In this document: positions 1 to 7,640 of the stretch, one piece after another
Numbering within the stretch: position 1 is the first letter of the stretch
How the letters are laid out: every line of letters begins with the position of its first letter
Origin: BOG-908 sp963848205
GTDB lineage: Bacteria; Pseudomonadota; Alphaproteobacteria; Acetobacterales; Acetobacteraceae
NCBI GenBank assembly: GCA_963848205.1
Contig: CAWKCV010000005.1
Span: forward strand, 186,001 to 250,000
Length of the DNA stretch: 64,000 bases
Direction of reading: 5' to 3'
Position numbers and translations under genes: made by a program
The notes under the pieces: generated by a model
What the model was told of the DNA's origin: nothing
Seen by the model: the letters and a program-made list of their open reading frames with translations, nothing else
Databases searched by the model: none

Positions 1-147
1 CGTGCGGCCGAGGTGGATCGGCTGCGGGCAGCGGGGGAGCGGACGGTGCCGACGCGGTTGGCTGCGGAGAAGGCGGAGAATCCGTTTGTGCGGGCGGGGT
101 CGGCGGCGCGGTTGGGGGAGATACGAGCGGCTAAGGACAAGGCGTGA
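1..147 (+). CDS. gloB: Hydroxyacylglutathione hydrolase (glyoxalase II), C-terminal end only
   Basis: Only the last 48 codons are in the window; the 5' end lies before base 1. The readable tail has the C-terminal signature of glyoxalase II, a 'TVPTRLAAEKAENPFVRA' stretch close to the family's usual P-T-T-L-x-x-E-x-x-x-N-P-F-L-R ending. The enzyme hydrolyses S-D-lactoylglutathione to D-lactate and glutathione in cytosolic methylglyoxal detoxification. The metal-binding HxHxDH part cannot be seen, so the call rests on the tail alone. The TGA at 145-147 directly abuts a dispersed repeat. Confidence 0.72.
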   Translation, partial: RAAEVDRLRAAGERTVPTRLAAEKAENPFVRAGSAARLGEIRAAKDKA

Positions 148-188
148 GGAAGCAGCCCTTTTTCGAAAGGACCAAAAACCGTTGTCTT
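148..188. repeat. Dispersed repeat copy 1 (single arm A, forward)
   Basis: Purine-rich GGAAGCAG start, a CCCTTTTT/GAAAGGA hairpin and a CAAAAACCGTTGTC tail. It begins at the base after the gloB stop and ends just before the convergent gene's stop at 196, so it fills the convergent gap and could act as a terminator in both directions. Confidence 0.75.
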
Positions 189-195
189 GGCACTT

Positions 196-957
196 TCAAT
201 CTGCCGCCAGTCGCTCTCCTGTTTCTTGCCGATGCAGCGCCGCTCCGAACGCGCGGAAGATTGCCGCCGAGAACGCGTTCGTCGCGGCGTCGAACTCCGG
301 ATGCCATTGCACACCCAGCACGAACCCGGCGGATGCGTGGCTCACTGCCTCGATCGTGCCATCCGGCGCGGTGGCTTCCACCCGCAGGCCGGGCGCCAAC
401 CGGTCGATCGCCTGACGGTGCAGCGAGTTCACCTTCTCCCGCTCATTGCGGCCGTAGGTGGACAGTCGCCCGCCTTCCGCCAGCACCACCCAATGCGCGG
501 GGGCGACACGGCCGACCGGATCCTCGGGTGAAGCCGCATCGTGGTTCGGCCGGCCTATCGCGGCCAGGTCCTGATGCAGCGTGCCGCCGAGTGCCACGTT
601 AAGCTCCTGCAGACCACGGCAGATTGCCAGGATGGGCGTGCCGCGTTGAATGGCCGCGCGGATCAGCGGCAGCGTCGTCGCGTCCCGGCCGGGGTCCGAC
701 CACCGGTCACCCTCACGCGGCGTGCAGCCGTAGAGGGCCGGCTCAACATCGCTGCGGCTGCCCGTCAGCAGAATACCGTCCAGACGATCGAGCAGCGCGT
801 CGGCCTGCAACAGATCGCCGCAGGCGGGCAGCAGAACCGGCAGGGCGCCCGACAATCCGGCCGCTGCGCGCACGCAGAAATCCGATGCGGCATGATTCGG
901 CACGCCGCCTGGGCCGAACGTCTTGCTGCAACAGGAAATGCCGATCATCGGTCTCAT
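196..957 (-). CDS. Gamma-glutamyl-gamma-aminobutyrate hydrolase family protein (class I glutamine amidotransferase-like)
   Basis: Peptidase C26/PuuD-like hydrolase, expected to cleave gamma-glutamyl amides in the cytosol. The nucleophile elbow is seen in 'LAICRGLQELNVALGG', with the catalytic Cys following AI, and the His-Glu partner in 'GVQWHPEFD' near the C-terminus. 'HDAASPEDPVGRVAPAHWV' is also typical of the family. I start at the ATG at 957 (MRPMIG), about 253 residues. The reading frame stays open upstream to 1017, but that stretch reads like leader (MFFGCFLL...). An ATG three codons further in, at 948, is equally possible. No put-type polyamine genes lie nearby, so the true substrate is open. 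Confidence 0.85.
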   Translation of the reverse strand: MRPMIGISCCSKTFGPGGVPNHAASDFCVRAAAGLSGALPVLLPACGDLLQADALLDRLDGILLTGSRSDVEPALYGCTPREGDRWSDPGRDATTLPLIRAAIQRGTPILAICRGLQELNVALGGTLHQDLAAIGRPNHDAASPEDPVGRVAPAHWVVLAEGGRLSTYGRNEREKVNSLHRQAIDRLAPGLRVEATAPDGTIEAVSHASAGFVLGVQWHPEFDAATNAFSAAIFRAFGAALHRQETGERLAAD

Positions 958-1010
958 GATCAGCCAAGCTTGCAGAAACTCCGTCACCAAACGAAGAAGA
1001 AAACACCCGA

Positions 1011-1048
1011 AAAACAAAAAAACACCGCCGGTGTGCCTGCCGACGGTG
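1011..1048 (-). terminator. Rho-independent terminator of the secreted protein gene
   Basis: On the minus strand CACCGTCGG pairs with CCGGCGGTG (9 bp, one T-G wobble, 8-nt loop; plus-strand arms 1023-1031 and 1040-1048), followed at once by a run of seven T. It lies 27 bases past the stop at 1075. This is an ordinary intrinsic terminator, unlike the repeat family used at most other gene ends here. Confidence 0.8.
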
Positions 1049-1074
1049 GTGCGCTCAGTCCGAAACGATGAAGG

Positions 1075-1542
1075 CTACTGCACGGTGCCGTAGGATGGCG
1101 CGCCGATCCCAGGGCAGGTGCACGCGCTGCCTTGCGGCGTGTAGGCACGTGCCGCGCAGGTATAATTTCCCGCAAAACACGTCGCGCCATACACAACCTG
1201 GTTCTGCGAGAGTTGCGGCGCAGGCAATTCCTGCTGCTCCTGCTGCGGCGCTTGCTGCGAGTAAGCAGGCTGCTGCTGCTGCGGATACCCTGGCTGCGCG
1301 GGTGGCGGCGCCGGATAATAGGCCGGCGGGTAGGCCGGGGCCGGATAGTAAGCCGGCGGATACGGATACGGATACGGATAGGGCGCGACCGGCGCTGGTG
1401 CGACTACCACCGGCGGCAGTGCGAAGCCGAAACTGACCCAAGCGCGCGCGGGGGCTGGTGACAGGCAGGCCACAGTCAGCGCGGCTGCGGCCGCGGCGCG
1501 CAAGCCGTGGCGGAACAAGGAGTGCGTCTGTGTGTTGATCAT
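1075..1542 (-). CDS. Secreted Pro/Tyr/Gln-rich hypothetical protein
   Basis: 155 residues. The N-terminus has a Sec-type signal peptide: basic n-region, an Ala/Leu core and a likely cut after 'APARA'. The mature part is low complexity. Residues about 50-80 are repeats of Tyr-Pro and PPAYYPAP, partly encoded by a (GGATAC)n hexanucleotide run at 1357-1380 on the plus strand. A Gln-rich stretch follows. The C-terminal 35 residues hold four cysteines (C-x6-C, then C-x-C), which could form two disulphides in the periplasm. No enzyme motif is visible. It may be a cell-surface or matrix protein, but that is a guess. It has its own terminator. Confidence 0.75.
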   Translation of the reverse strand: MINTQTHSLFRHGLRAAAAAALTVACLSPAPARAWVSFGFALPPVVVAPAPVAPYPYPYPYPPAYYPAPAYPPAYYPAPPPAQPGYPQQQQPAYSQQAPQQEQQELPAPQLSQNQVVYGATCFAGNYTCAARAYTPQGSACTCPGIGAPSYGTVQ

Positions 1543-1603
1543 GATGCGAGCTTAAATGCAGAATGTATCCAAACTGTTTCCGTCGCTTGGCAAAATGTGA
1601 AAA

Positions 1604-2231
1604 CTACTTGCCGGCGTCAGGGTCCGTGAAGGTGAACAGCTTCGGGTCGAAATGCCCGCCCGGCTTCACATCCGACATCCGCAGCCGCGTCTCGCGCCCC
1701 TGCGCATCGACCACTGACCAGCCGACCAGCGCCATGGGATCGGCATTCAGCGCCAGCGTCAGGCTGCCGTCCGAAGGCGTCTTGGTGCGCACCAGCGTAA
1801 TCAGGAATTGACCCGGCGGGCGGTCGAACTCGGTCACCGTCACGTTGCCGCTCAGCACAATCGTGTCGGCCAGCAACAGGCCGAGCGGCGTCTGCTCGAC
1901 CGGGATGTTCGTCGTCTGGTCGAGCTGCAAATCGTGGAAGATCACCGTGCCGCCGCCGGCCACCAGCAGCAGCGGACTCGGCGCATCGGTACTGGAACCG
2001 CATCCGGCCAGGCCGCTCCAGCCATAGCGTGCCCTGGTTCGTCTTGCCGTCGGGCCCGATCTGCAGGAAACGCGCCTTCAGCGATCGCAGGCCGTTGAGG
2101 TAGTCGCCAACCTGCTTCAGCGTCGCCTCGTCCGCGTCGCCCAGCACGGCCGCGTGCGTCTGCGCGACCGCAGAGCCGGCCAACGCCCAGGGCAAAGCGG
2201 CCAGCAATCCTAGTGCGTAACGGCGGTTCAT
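1604..2231 (-). pseudogene. lolA: Outer-membrane lipoprotein carrier protein LolA, interrupted by a single-base frameshift
   Basis: Periplasmic chaperone that carries lipoproteins from LolCDE to the outer membrane. The ATG at 2231 opens a signal peptide (MNRRYALGLLAALPWAL, cut after AVAQ). The LolA start follows: 'YLNGLRSLKARFLQIGPDG' and 'GTLWLERPGRMRFQY'. Around plus-strand 1988 the frame breaks. The family's usual 'Y-D-A/P-P-S-P-L-L-L-V' continues one frame over, and removing one base from CAGTACCGATGCGCC restores QY-DAPSPLLLVAGGG and the rest to the stop at 1604. The repaired product is about 208 residues, normal for LolA. LolA is normally essential in Gram-negatives, so a sequencing indel is more likely than a real lesion. 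It starts 17 nt after the reductase stop, suggesting one operon. Confidence 0.82.
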
Positions 2232-2248
2232 CGGCTTGCCTTTCGGTC

Positions 2249-3259
2249 TCACGCGGCGCTCGGCACGCCCTTGCTGGTGCTGTATTCGAAATGCAGCGCC
2301 GTGCCGGGGCGCGCGATCGGGTGGATGGCGTGCGCGGCCATCGCGGCTTCCGAAAACCCCTGCAGGATCAGCTTCAGCTTGCCGGGATAGGTCGCCACAT
2401 CGCCGATCGCGAAAATGCCTGGCACGTTGGTTTCGCAACTGGCCTGCGCCACCGACACATGGCTGCGCTCCAGATCGAGCCCCCAGCCGGCAATCGGCCC
2501 CAGATCCATCGACAAGCCAAAGAACGGCAGCAGCCGGTCCGCTTCGATATGCCGCGTCGTGCCATCGAGGTCGGCCACTTCCACCGCCTGCAAACTCCCG
2601 TCCGCGCCATGCAGCGCGTGCAACTGGTAGGGGATCACCAGCTCGATCTCGCCGCGTGCCGCCGCCGCATCGAGCTGCGATGCGGTCTCCGGCGAAGCGC
2701 GGAATTTCGGCCGCCGATGCACCACATAGACTTTGGCCGCATAATCCTTGAGCTGCAGCGCCCAATCCACCGCAAAATCACCACCGCCGGCGATCACCAC
2801 CGTGCGGCCGCGGAAATCCTCGCGCCGGCGCACGTAATATTGCACCGCGCCCGTCGCCTCGTAGGCGGCGAGCCCATCCAGCGGCGGCCGATTCGGGCCG
2901 AACGCGCCGGCGCCCGCCGCGATCACCACGGTGCGCGCTTCGATCTCGTCGCCGCGGTCGGTGCGCAGCCTGAACGCGCCAACCTCACCCGACAGCCCCT
3001 CCACGCGTCGCCCCAGCAGGCGCGCGGGCGAGAATGGCGCGATCTGCGCCTCGAGCTGCGAAATCAGCGCCCCCGCCTCGATGGAAGGATGCGCCGGAAT
3101 GTCGAAAATCGGTTTTTCCGGATACAGCGCGGCGCACTGGCCGCCCACCTCGTCCAGCGCGTCGATCAGCACGCTGGACAATTTCAGCATGCCGCATTCG
3201 AAGGCGGCGAACAGGCCCACAGGTCCCGCTCCAATGATAGCAACGTCGGTTTGCGTCAT
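2249..3259 (-). CDS. Ferredoxin--NADP(+) reductase, thioredoxin-reductase-like type
   Basis: 336-residue FAD/NAD(P)H flavoprotein that moves electrons between NADPH and ferredoxin or flavodoxin. The FAD-binding GxGxxG is at residues 9-15 (IGAGPVG), followed by 'DEVGGQCAALYPEKPIFD', a hallmark of this subfamily. The NADP-binding glycines are at about 147-150 (AGGG), with basic HRRPKFRAS at 171-179 for the 2'-phosphate. 'FAIGDVATYPGK' is the C-terminal FAD motif. There is no CxxC redox pair, which excludes thioredoxin reductase. The ATG at 3259 is chosen because the longer open frame lacks conserved sequence. It is divergent from tsaE across only 46 bp and lies upstream of lolA. Confidence 0.88.
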   Translation of the reverse strand: MTQTDVAIIGAGPVGLFAAFECGMLKLSSVLIDALDEVGGQCAALYPEKPIFDIPAHPSIEAGALISQLEAQIAPFSPARLLGRRVEGLSGEVGAFRLRTDRGDEIEARTVVIAAGAGAFGPNRPPLDGLAAYEATGAVQYYVRRREDFRGRTVVIAGGGDFAVDWALQLKDYAAKVYVVHRRPKFRASPETASQLDAAAARGEIELVIPYQLHALHGADGSLQAVEVADLDGTTRHIEADRLLPFFGLSMDLGPIAGWGLDLERSHVSVAQASCETNVPGIFAIGDVATYPGKLKLILQGFSEAAMAAHAIHPIARPGTALHFEYSTSKGVPSAA

Positions 3260-3305
3260 CGCGCGGTGGTGCACCCGATCCCAGCCGTGGCACAAGAGGC
3301 GATCC

Positions 3306-3788
3306 GTGCAGACCATCCTCCATGACCAGACCGAACTCGAGCGCCTCGCAGCCGACCTGGCGCCCACGTTGCGCGCCGGTGACGCCGTGCTGCTGAGCGG
3401 CCCGCTCGGTGCGGGCAAAACCGTGTTCGCCCGCGCCCTGCTGCGCGCCGCCTGCGGCCAGCCGGAGATGGATGTGCCCAGCCCCAGCTACACGCTCGTG
3501 CAATCCTACGAAGCGCCGCGCTTCACGCTGCACCATTTCGACCTGTGGCGCCTTGCGGGGCCGGATGCGCTGGCCGAACTCGGCTGGGAAGATGCGCGCG
3601 CCGGCGTGGTGATCGTGGAATGGCCTGACCGGCTCGGCGATCTTGCACCGATGGGTGCGCTGAACCTGGCGTTGGCGCCGCAGGCTGATGGCACTCGCCT
3701 GGCGGGTCTCACGGATGAGCGAAGCAAGCAGTGCTTTTTGGAAAAAAAGGACCAGAAAACTTCTGATCCGCTGTCGCGGGGCTCGTGA
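3306..3788 (+). CDS. tsaE: tRNA threonylcarbamoyladenosine biosynthesis ATPase TsaE, with a repeat-encoded tail
   Basis: P-loop ATPase that works with TsaB and TsaD to make t6A37 on ANN-decoding tRNAs. The Walker A motif is GPLGAGKT, followed by 'SPSYTLVQSYE', 'HHFDLWRL' and 'VIVEWPDRLG', all standard TsaE landmarks. No ATG gives a sensible N-terminus; the GTG at 3306 has AGAGG about 6-10 nt upstream and gives a 160-residue product. The last ~20 residues (SKQCFLEKKDQKTSDPLSRG) are translated from repeat copy 2 rather than from TsaE sequence, so the native stop has been lost or displaced. It heads the tsaE-murU-addB run. Confidence 0.88.
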   Translation: MQTILHDQTELERLAADLAPTLRAGDAVLLSGPLGAGKTVFARALLRAACGQPEMDVPSPSYTLVQSYEAPRFTLHHFDLWRLAGPDALAELGWEDARAGVVIVEWPDRLGDLAPMGALNLALAPQADGTRLAGLTDERSKQCFLEKKDQKTSDPLSRGS

Positions 3789-3852
3789 TGAGCAGGCGGC
3801 AGCTGGATAGAAGTCCTTTGCTTCTTTTCTTCAGAACAGAAGGCCTTGCTTA
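3719..3852. repeat. Dispersed repeat copy 2 (complete: arm A forward, spacer, arm B reverse)
   Basis: Arm A (about 3719-3764) contains GTGCTTTTTGG paired with A-rich AAGGACC, then AGAAAACTTCTG. The middle holds CCGCTGTCGCGG facing a degraded GGCGGCAGCTGG. Arm B reversed (about 3811-3852) contains TTGCTTCTTTTCTTCAGA and AGAAGGCC. It spans the end of tsaE and stops 3 bases before murU, at the place where many relatives carry amgK. Confidence 0.85.
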
Positions 3853-3855
3853 GCC

Positions 3856-4581
3856 ATGCAAGCCATTCTCCTAGCCGCCGGCCTGGGCTCGCGCATGCGC
3901 CCCCTGACGGACGCCATCCCCAAACCCTTGCTCCGCCTCGGCGGCCGCGCCCTGCTCGACCGCGCGCTCGACCGGCTCGCCGAAGCGCGCATCGGCCCCG
4001 TCGTCGTCAACGCCCATTGGCACGCCGGCCAGATACGCGACCATCTCGCGCGCCGTCAGTTGCCGCCCACTACCATCCTGCGCGAGGAGGCCGACCTGCT
4101 CGATACCGGCGGCGCGGTGCTCGGCGCATTGGCAGATGGCAAGCTGGCCGGCGACGCGCCCTTTCTCGTCGTCAACAGCGATACTGTGTGGGTGGACGGC
4201 CCGGTCCCCGCCATCGCCCGTCTCGCCCGCGCACTCACCCCTTCATTCGACGCGGTCATCCTGGTGCACCGCACCTTTCTCATCCAGGCGGACGTGGGCC
4301 AGGGCGACTTCTTCCTCGACCCGCTAGGCGTGCCGCGACGCAGGCAGGAACGCGAAGTGGCCCCTTATCTCTACGCCGGCGTCACCCTCGCCCGCCCGGC
4401 CTTGTTCGACGGCTTGCCTCCCGGCGCGCTCTCGATGAACGCGGTATGGGACCGCGCGATCGCCGCGCGCCGGCTGGTGGCGATCGTGCATGACGGGCTG
4501 TGGTTCCACTTGACCCGGCCGGACGATCTCGAGGAAGCCGACCAGGCAATGGCCGCCCAGATGACCGGCCCCACCACATGA
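3856..4581 (+). CDS. murU: N-acetylmuramate alpha-1-phosphate uridylyltransferase (MurU-type nucleotidyltransferase)
   Basis: 241-residue nucleotidyltransferase. The signature 'LAAGLGSRMRPLT' followed by 'PKPLL' binds the nucleotide and metal. 'VVNSDTVW' carries the metal-binding Asp, and 'SMNAVWDRAI' and 'GLWFHLTRPDDL' complete the MurU/NTP-transferase fold. MurU makes UDP-MurNAc from MurNAc-1-phosphate in the fosfomycin-insensitive peptidoglycan recycling route. The kinase partner AmgK normally precedes it in this operon and is not present here. A mannose-1-phosphate guanylyltransferase role is possible on sequence alone; context favours MurU. The TGA overlaps the addB ATG (ATGA). Confidence 0.85.
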   Translation: MQAILLAAGLGSRMRPLTDAIPKPLLRLGGRALLDRALDRLAEARIGPVVVNAHWHAGQIRDHLARRQLPPTTILREEADLLDTGGAVLGALADGKLAGDAPFLVVNSDTVWVDGPVPAIARLARALTPSFDAVILVHRTFLIQADVGQGDFFLDPLGVPRRRQEREVAPYLYAGVTLARPALFDGLPPGALSMNAVWDRAIAARRLVAIVHDGLWFHLTRPDDLEEADQAMAAQMTGPTT

Positions 4582-7538
4582 GCGCCACCCTCTCTCTGCG
4601 GCCGCAACTGGCCACTATCGCGCCCAATCTCGCGTTTCTCGACACGCTGGCCGAGTGGTGGCTGGCGCGCGCCGGCGAGGACCCCGCGCGCGTGGCGGAC
4701 GGCATTCTGCTTGTGCCGACACGCCGCGCCGCACGTGGGCTGGCGGAAGCGTTCCTGCGCGCAAGTGGCGGCCGGCCGCTGCTGCTGCCGCGTATCCTGG
4801 CCCTCGGCGGGCTCGACGAGGCGCCGCTCGCGATGGGCGGTGCGCTCGACATTGCCCCCGCCGTGCCGCCCGCCCGACGCCTGGCCGAGCTGACACGGCT
4901 GGTGCTGGCGATGCGCGGCGCGAACGGCGCGCCGACCGAGGCCGATCGCGCCTGGGTGCTGGCCGCCGAACTCGCCAGCCTGCTCGACGAGGCCGCGCTC
5001 GCCGAAATCAACCTCGCCGAAGCGTTGCCGGGCGCCGTCAGCGAAACCTATGCCGCGCATTGGCAGACGACGCTGACCTTTCTGGAAATCGTGACCGCCA
5101 CCTGGCCCGCCTGGCTGGCGGACAACGGCCTGGAGGATGTCGCCGCCCGCCAGGTGCGGCTGTTGGGCGCGCAGGAAGCCGCCTGGCGCAGCGCCCCGCC
5201 CACGCTGCCGGTGATCGCCGCCGGCACCACCGGCGCCATTCCTGCGGTTGGGCGGCTCCTGCGCCTGGTCGCTCACCTGCCGGCCGGCATGGTGGTGCTG
5301 CCCGGGCTGGACCTCGATCTGGACGAGGCGAGCTGGGACGCGCTGGATGCGAGCCATCCGCAAGCCAGCCTGCGCGCGTTGCTGGCCGCCATGCAGGCCA
5401 CCCGGGCCGATGTGCGCGACTGGCCCGCGGTGGCCCGGCCGCCGGCGCCGACCTGCCCGGCCGGACGCATCGCGACGCTACGCACGGCAATGCTGCCTGC
5501 CGCCTCGCTCACCCAGTGGCAGAGCGCGGCGACGCTGGAAACTGCGAAGCTGGAGCGGCTGGAGCCGGGCGATCAGCAGGCCGAGGCCCAGGCGATCGCC
5601 CTGGCATTGCGCGAGGCGCTGCAGGCGCCGGGCACGCGCACGGCGCTGGTGACCCCCGATCGCCAGCTCGCCCGTCGCGTAGCCGCCGAATTGCTGCGGT
5701 TCGACATCGTCGCCGACGACAGCGCCGGCGAACCCCTGGCCGAAGTGCCGGCCGCTGTATTCCTGCGCCTGCTGGCCGAAGCGGTAGCCGAAGATTTGCG
5801 GCCGGTGCCGCTGCTGGCGCTGCTCAAACATCCGCTGGCCGCCGCCGGCCTGACACCCGCCGCCTGCCGCCTGGAAGCGCGTCGCCTCGAACGCAAATGC
5901 CTGCGCGGCCCCCGCCCCAGCCCGGGGCTGCAGGGCCTGCGTGACCGCCACGACAATGCCGGCTTTCTCGACCGGCTCGCTTATTGCCTGCGGCCGTTGC
6001 TGAACCTGGTGGAACGGCCGGCCGCCACGCCGGACGCGGCGCTTACCGCCCTGCTGCTATCGGCCGAGTTGCTGGCGGCGACGCCGGACGCCTCGGGCGC
6101 CAGCCGCCTGTGGGCCGGCGAGGATGGCGAGGCGCTGGCCGGCCATCTCGTCGGCGTGCAGGAGGCGCTGCCGGTGCTGCCGCCGCAGGAGATGCGCAGC
6201 CTGCCCTATCTGCTGGAGGCGACGCTGGCCGGCGCCGCGGTGCGCAGCCGCCGGTCGCTGCGCGGGCGCGACGGCACCGAACACCCGCGGGTCAGCATCT
6301 GGGGCCTGCTGGAGGCGCGCTTGCAGACGGCCGATACGATCGTGCTCGGCGGGTTGAGCGAGGGCGTATGGCCGCCGGCGGCCGACTCCGGGCCCTGGAT
6401 GAACCGCGCCATGCGGCTGGCGGTCGGCCTGCCGTCGCCCGAGGAACGCACCGGGCTGGCGGCGCACGATTTCGCCATGGCCGCCTGCGCCGCGCCGCGC
6501 ATCATCCTCTCCGCACCGCGCCGCCGCGACGGCGCGCCTGCGGTGCCGTCGCGCTGGCTCGTGCGGCTCGATGCGCTGCTCGGCGCGTCCAAGCCCTTGC
6601 CGCGTCACCCGGCCGCAGGCTGGGCGCGGCTGCTCGACCGGCCGGATGGGCCGCCGGCCCCGGTCGCGCCGCCCGCGCCCACGCCGCCGGTTGAACTTCG
6701 CCCGCGTCGCCTGAGCGTGACGGAAATCGAGACGTGGCTCCGCGACCCCTACGCGATCTATGCCCGCCACGTGCTCCGCCTGCGCCGGATCGATCCGCTG
6801 GAGCAATCGGCCGATGCAGCCGACTACGGCCGGATCGTTCATGCCGGCCTGCACCGTTTTTTCGAGCGCACCGGCGAACGCTGGCCGCACGATGCACCGG
6901 CCCAGCTCGAAGCCGACATGGATTGGGCGTTGGAGGACGCGCCCATGCGCCCGGCGCTCGCCGCCTGGTGGCGCCCGCGCCTGCGACGCATCGCCGCCTG
7001 GGTGGCCGAAGCCGAGGCCAACCGGCGCACCGGTGTCGCGTGCCTGTCGCGCAAGTCGGAGGTGGAGGGGAGTTGGCTGTTCGAGGCGCCCGCCGGCCAG
7101 TTTACCTTGCACGGGCGCGCGGACCGCATCGAGCGGCGAAGCGACGGCGGCGTTGCGATTTTGGACTACAAGACGGGCACCGCCCCCGCCTCCTCGCAGG
7201 TCGAGGCTGGCCTGGCGCCGCAATTGCCGCTCGAGGCGGCGATGGCCCAGCGAGGCGGGTTCGGGCCGGAGCTCGAGGGGCCGGCTTCGGAGCTGGTGTT
7301 CTGGCAGATTTCCGGCGGGTTCAAACCCGGCCAGGTGCTCTCGCTGTTCACCAAGGCGCCTGAGAAGATCGGAATCGTGACGGACATGGCCGCGGCACGG
7401 CTGGTGCAGTTGGTGGCCGAGTTCGACCGGGTGGAACGGGCGTATCTGAGCCAGCCTTCGCCGGGGGCAGCGCCGCGGTTCTCAGATTATGCGCGTTTGG
7501 CGCGGGTGGCGGAGTGGGCGGCGGCTGAGGAGGATTGA
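4578..7538 (+). CDS. addB: Double-strand break repair protein AddB
   Basis: 986-residue subunit of the AddAB helicase-nuclease, which resects double-strand ends and recognises Chi. The C-terminus carries the PD-(D/E)xK nuclease: 'SVTEIETWLRDPYAIYARHV', 'DYGRIVHAGLHRFFE', 'LHGRADRIER', and 'ILDYKTG' with Asp863 and Lys865. As in other alphaproteobacterial AddB proteins, the N-terminal helicase-like region lacks a working Walker A (VPTRRAARGLAEAFL). The start overlaps the murU stop as ATGA, so the two are translationally coupled. addA should follow immediately but a repeat and an unrelated minus-strand gene are found instead. Confidence 0.92.
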   Translation: MSATLSLRPQLATIAPNLAFLDTLAEWWLARAGEDPARVADGILLVPTRRAARGLAEAFLRASGGRPLLLPRILALGGLDEAPLAMGGALDIAPAVPPARRLAELTRLVLAMRGANGAPTEADRAWVLAAELASLLDEAALAEINLAEALPGAVSETYAAHWQTTLTFLEIVTATWPAWLADNGLEDVAARQVRLLGAQEAAWRSAPPTLPVIAAGTTGAIPAVGRLLRLVAHLPAGMVVLPGLDLDLDEASWDALDASHPQASLRALLAAMQATRADVRDWPAVARPPAPTCPAGRIATLRTAMLPAASLTQWQSAATLETAKLERLEPGDQQAEAQAIALALREALQAPGTRTALVTPDRQLARRVAAELLRFDIVADDSAGEPLAEVPAAVFLRLLAEAVAEDLRPVPLLALLKHPLAAAGLTPAACRLEARRLERKCLRGPRPSPGLQGLRDRHDNAGFLDRLAYCLRPLLNLVERPAATPDAALTALLLSAELLAATPDASGASRLWAGEDGEALAGHLVGVQEALPVLPPQEMRSLPYLLEATLAGAAVRSRRSLRGRDGTEHPRVSIWGLLEARLQTADTIVLGGLSEGVWPPAADSGPWMNRAMRLAVGLPSPEERTGLAAHDFAMAACAAPRIILSAPRRRDGAPAVPSRWLVRLDALLGASKPLPRHPAAGWARLLDRPDGPPAPVAPPAPTPPVELRPRRLSVTEIETWLRDPYAIYARHVLRLRRIDPLEQSADAADYGRIVHAGLHRFFERTGERWPHDAPAQLEADMDWALEDAPMRPALAAWWRPRLRRIAAWVAEAEANRRTGVACLSRKSEVEGSWLFEAPAGQFTLHGRADRIERRSDGGVAILDYKTGTAPASSQVEAGLAPQLPLEAAMAQRGGFGPELEGPASELVFWQISGGFKPGQVLSLFTKAPEKIGIVTDMAAARLVQLVAEFDRVERAYLSQPSPGAAPRFSDYARLARVAEWAAAEED

Positions 7539-7640
7539 GGAAGAAAGCCTTCTTTTCTGGAGAAAAGAAGCAAAAGACTTTTGTCCTGGCTGTCGCGGAC
7601 TCCGGGACGAGCACGCGACAGCTTTCCAGAAGTTTCCTTA
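7539..7640. repeat. Dispersed repeat copy 3 (complete; second arm truncated)
   Basis: Arm B forward starts at the base after the addB TGA: AAAGCCTTCTTTTCT, loop, AGAAAAGAAGCAAAAGAC. GGCTGTCGCGGACTC and GAGCACGCGACAGC form the spacer stem. Only AGAAGTTTCC of the opposite arm remains. It ends at the stop codon (TTA at 7638-7640) of the convergent gene. It occupies the spot where addA would start. Confidence 0.85.

Noticed and set aside
3719..3852. Insertion sequence remnant
   Set aside because: No transposase fragment was seen in or near any copy; the elements are too short to encode one. A MITE origin remains possible.
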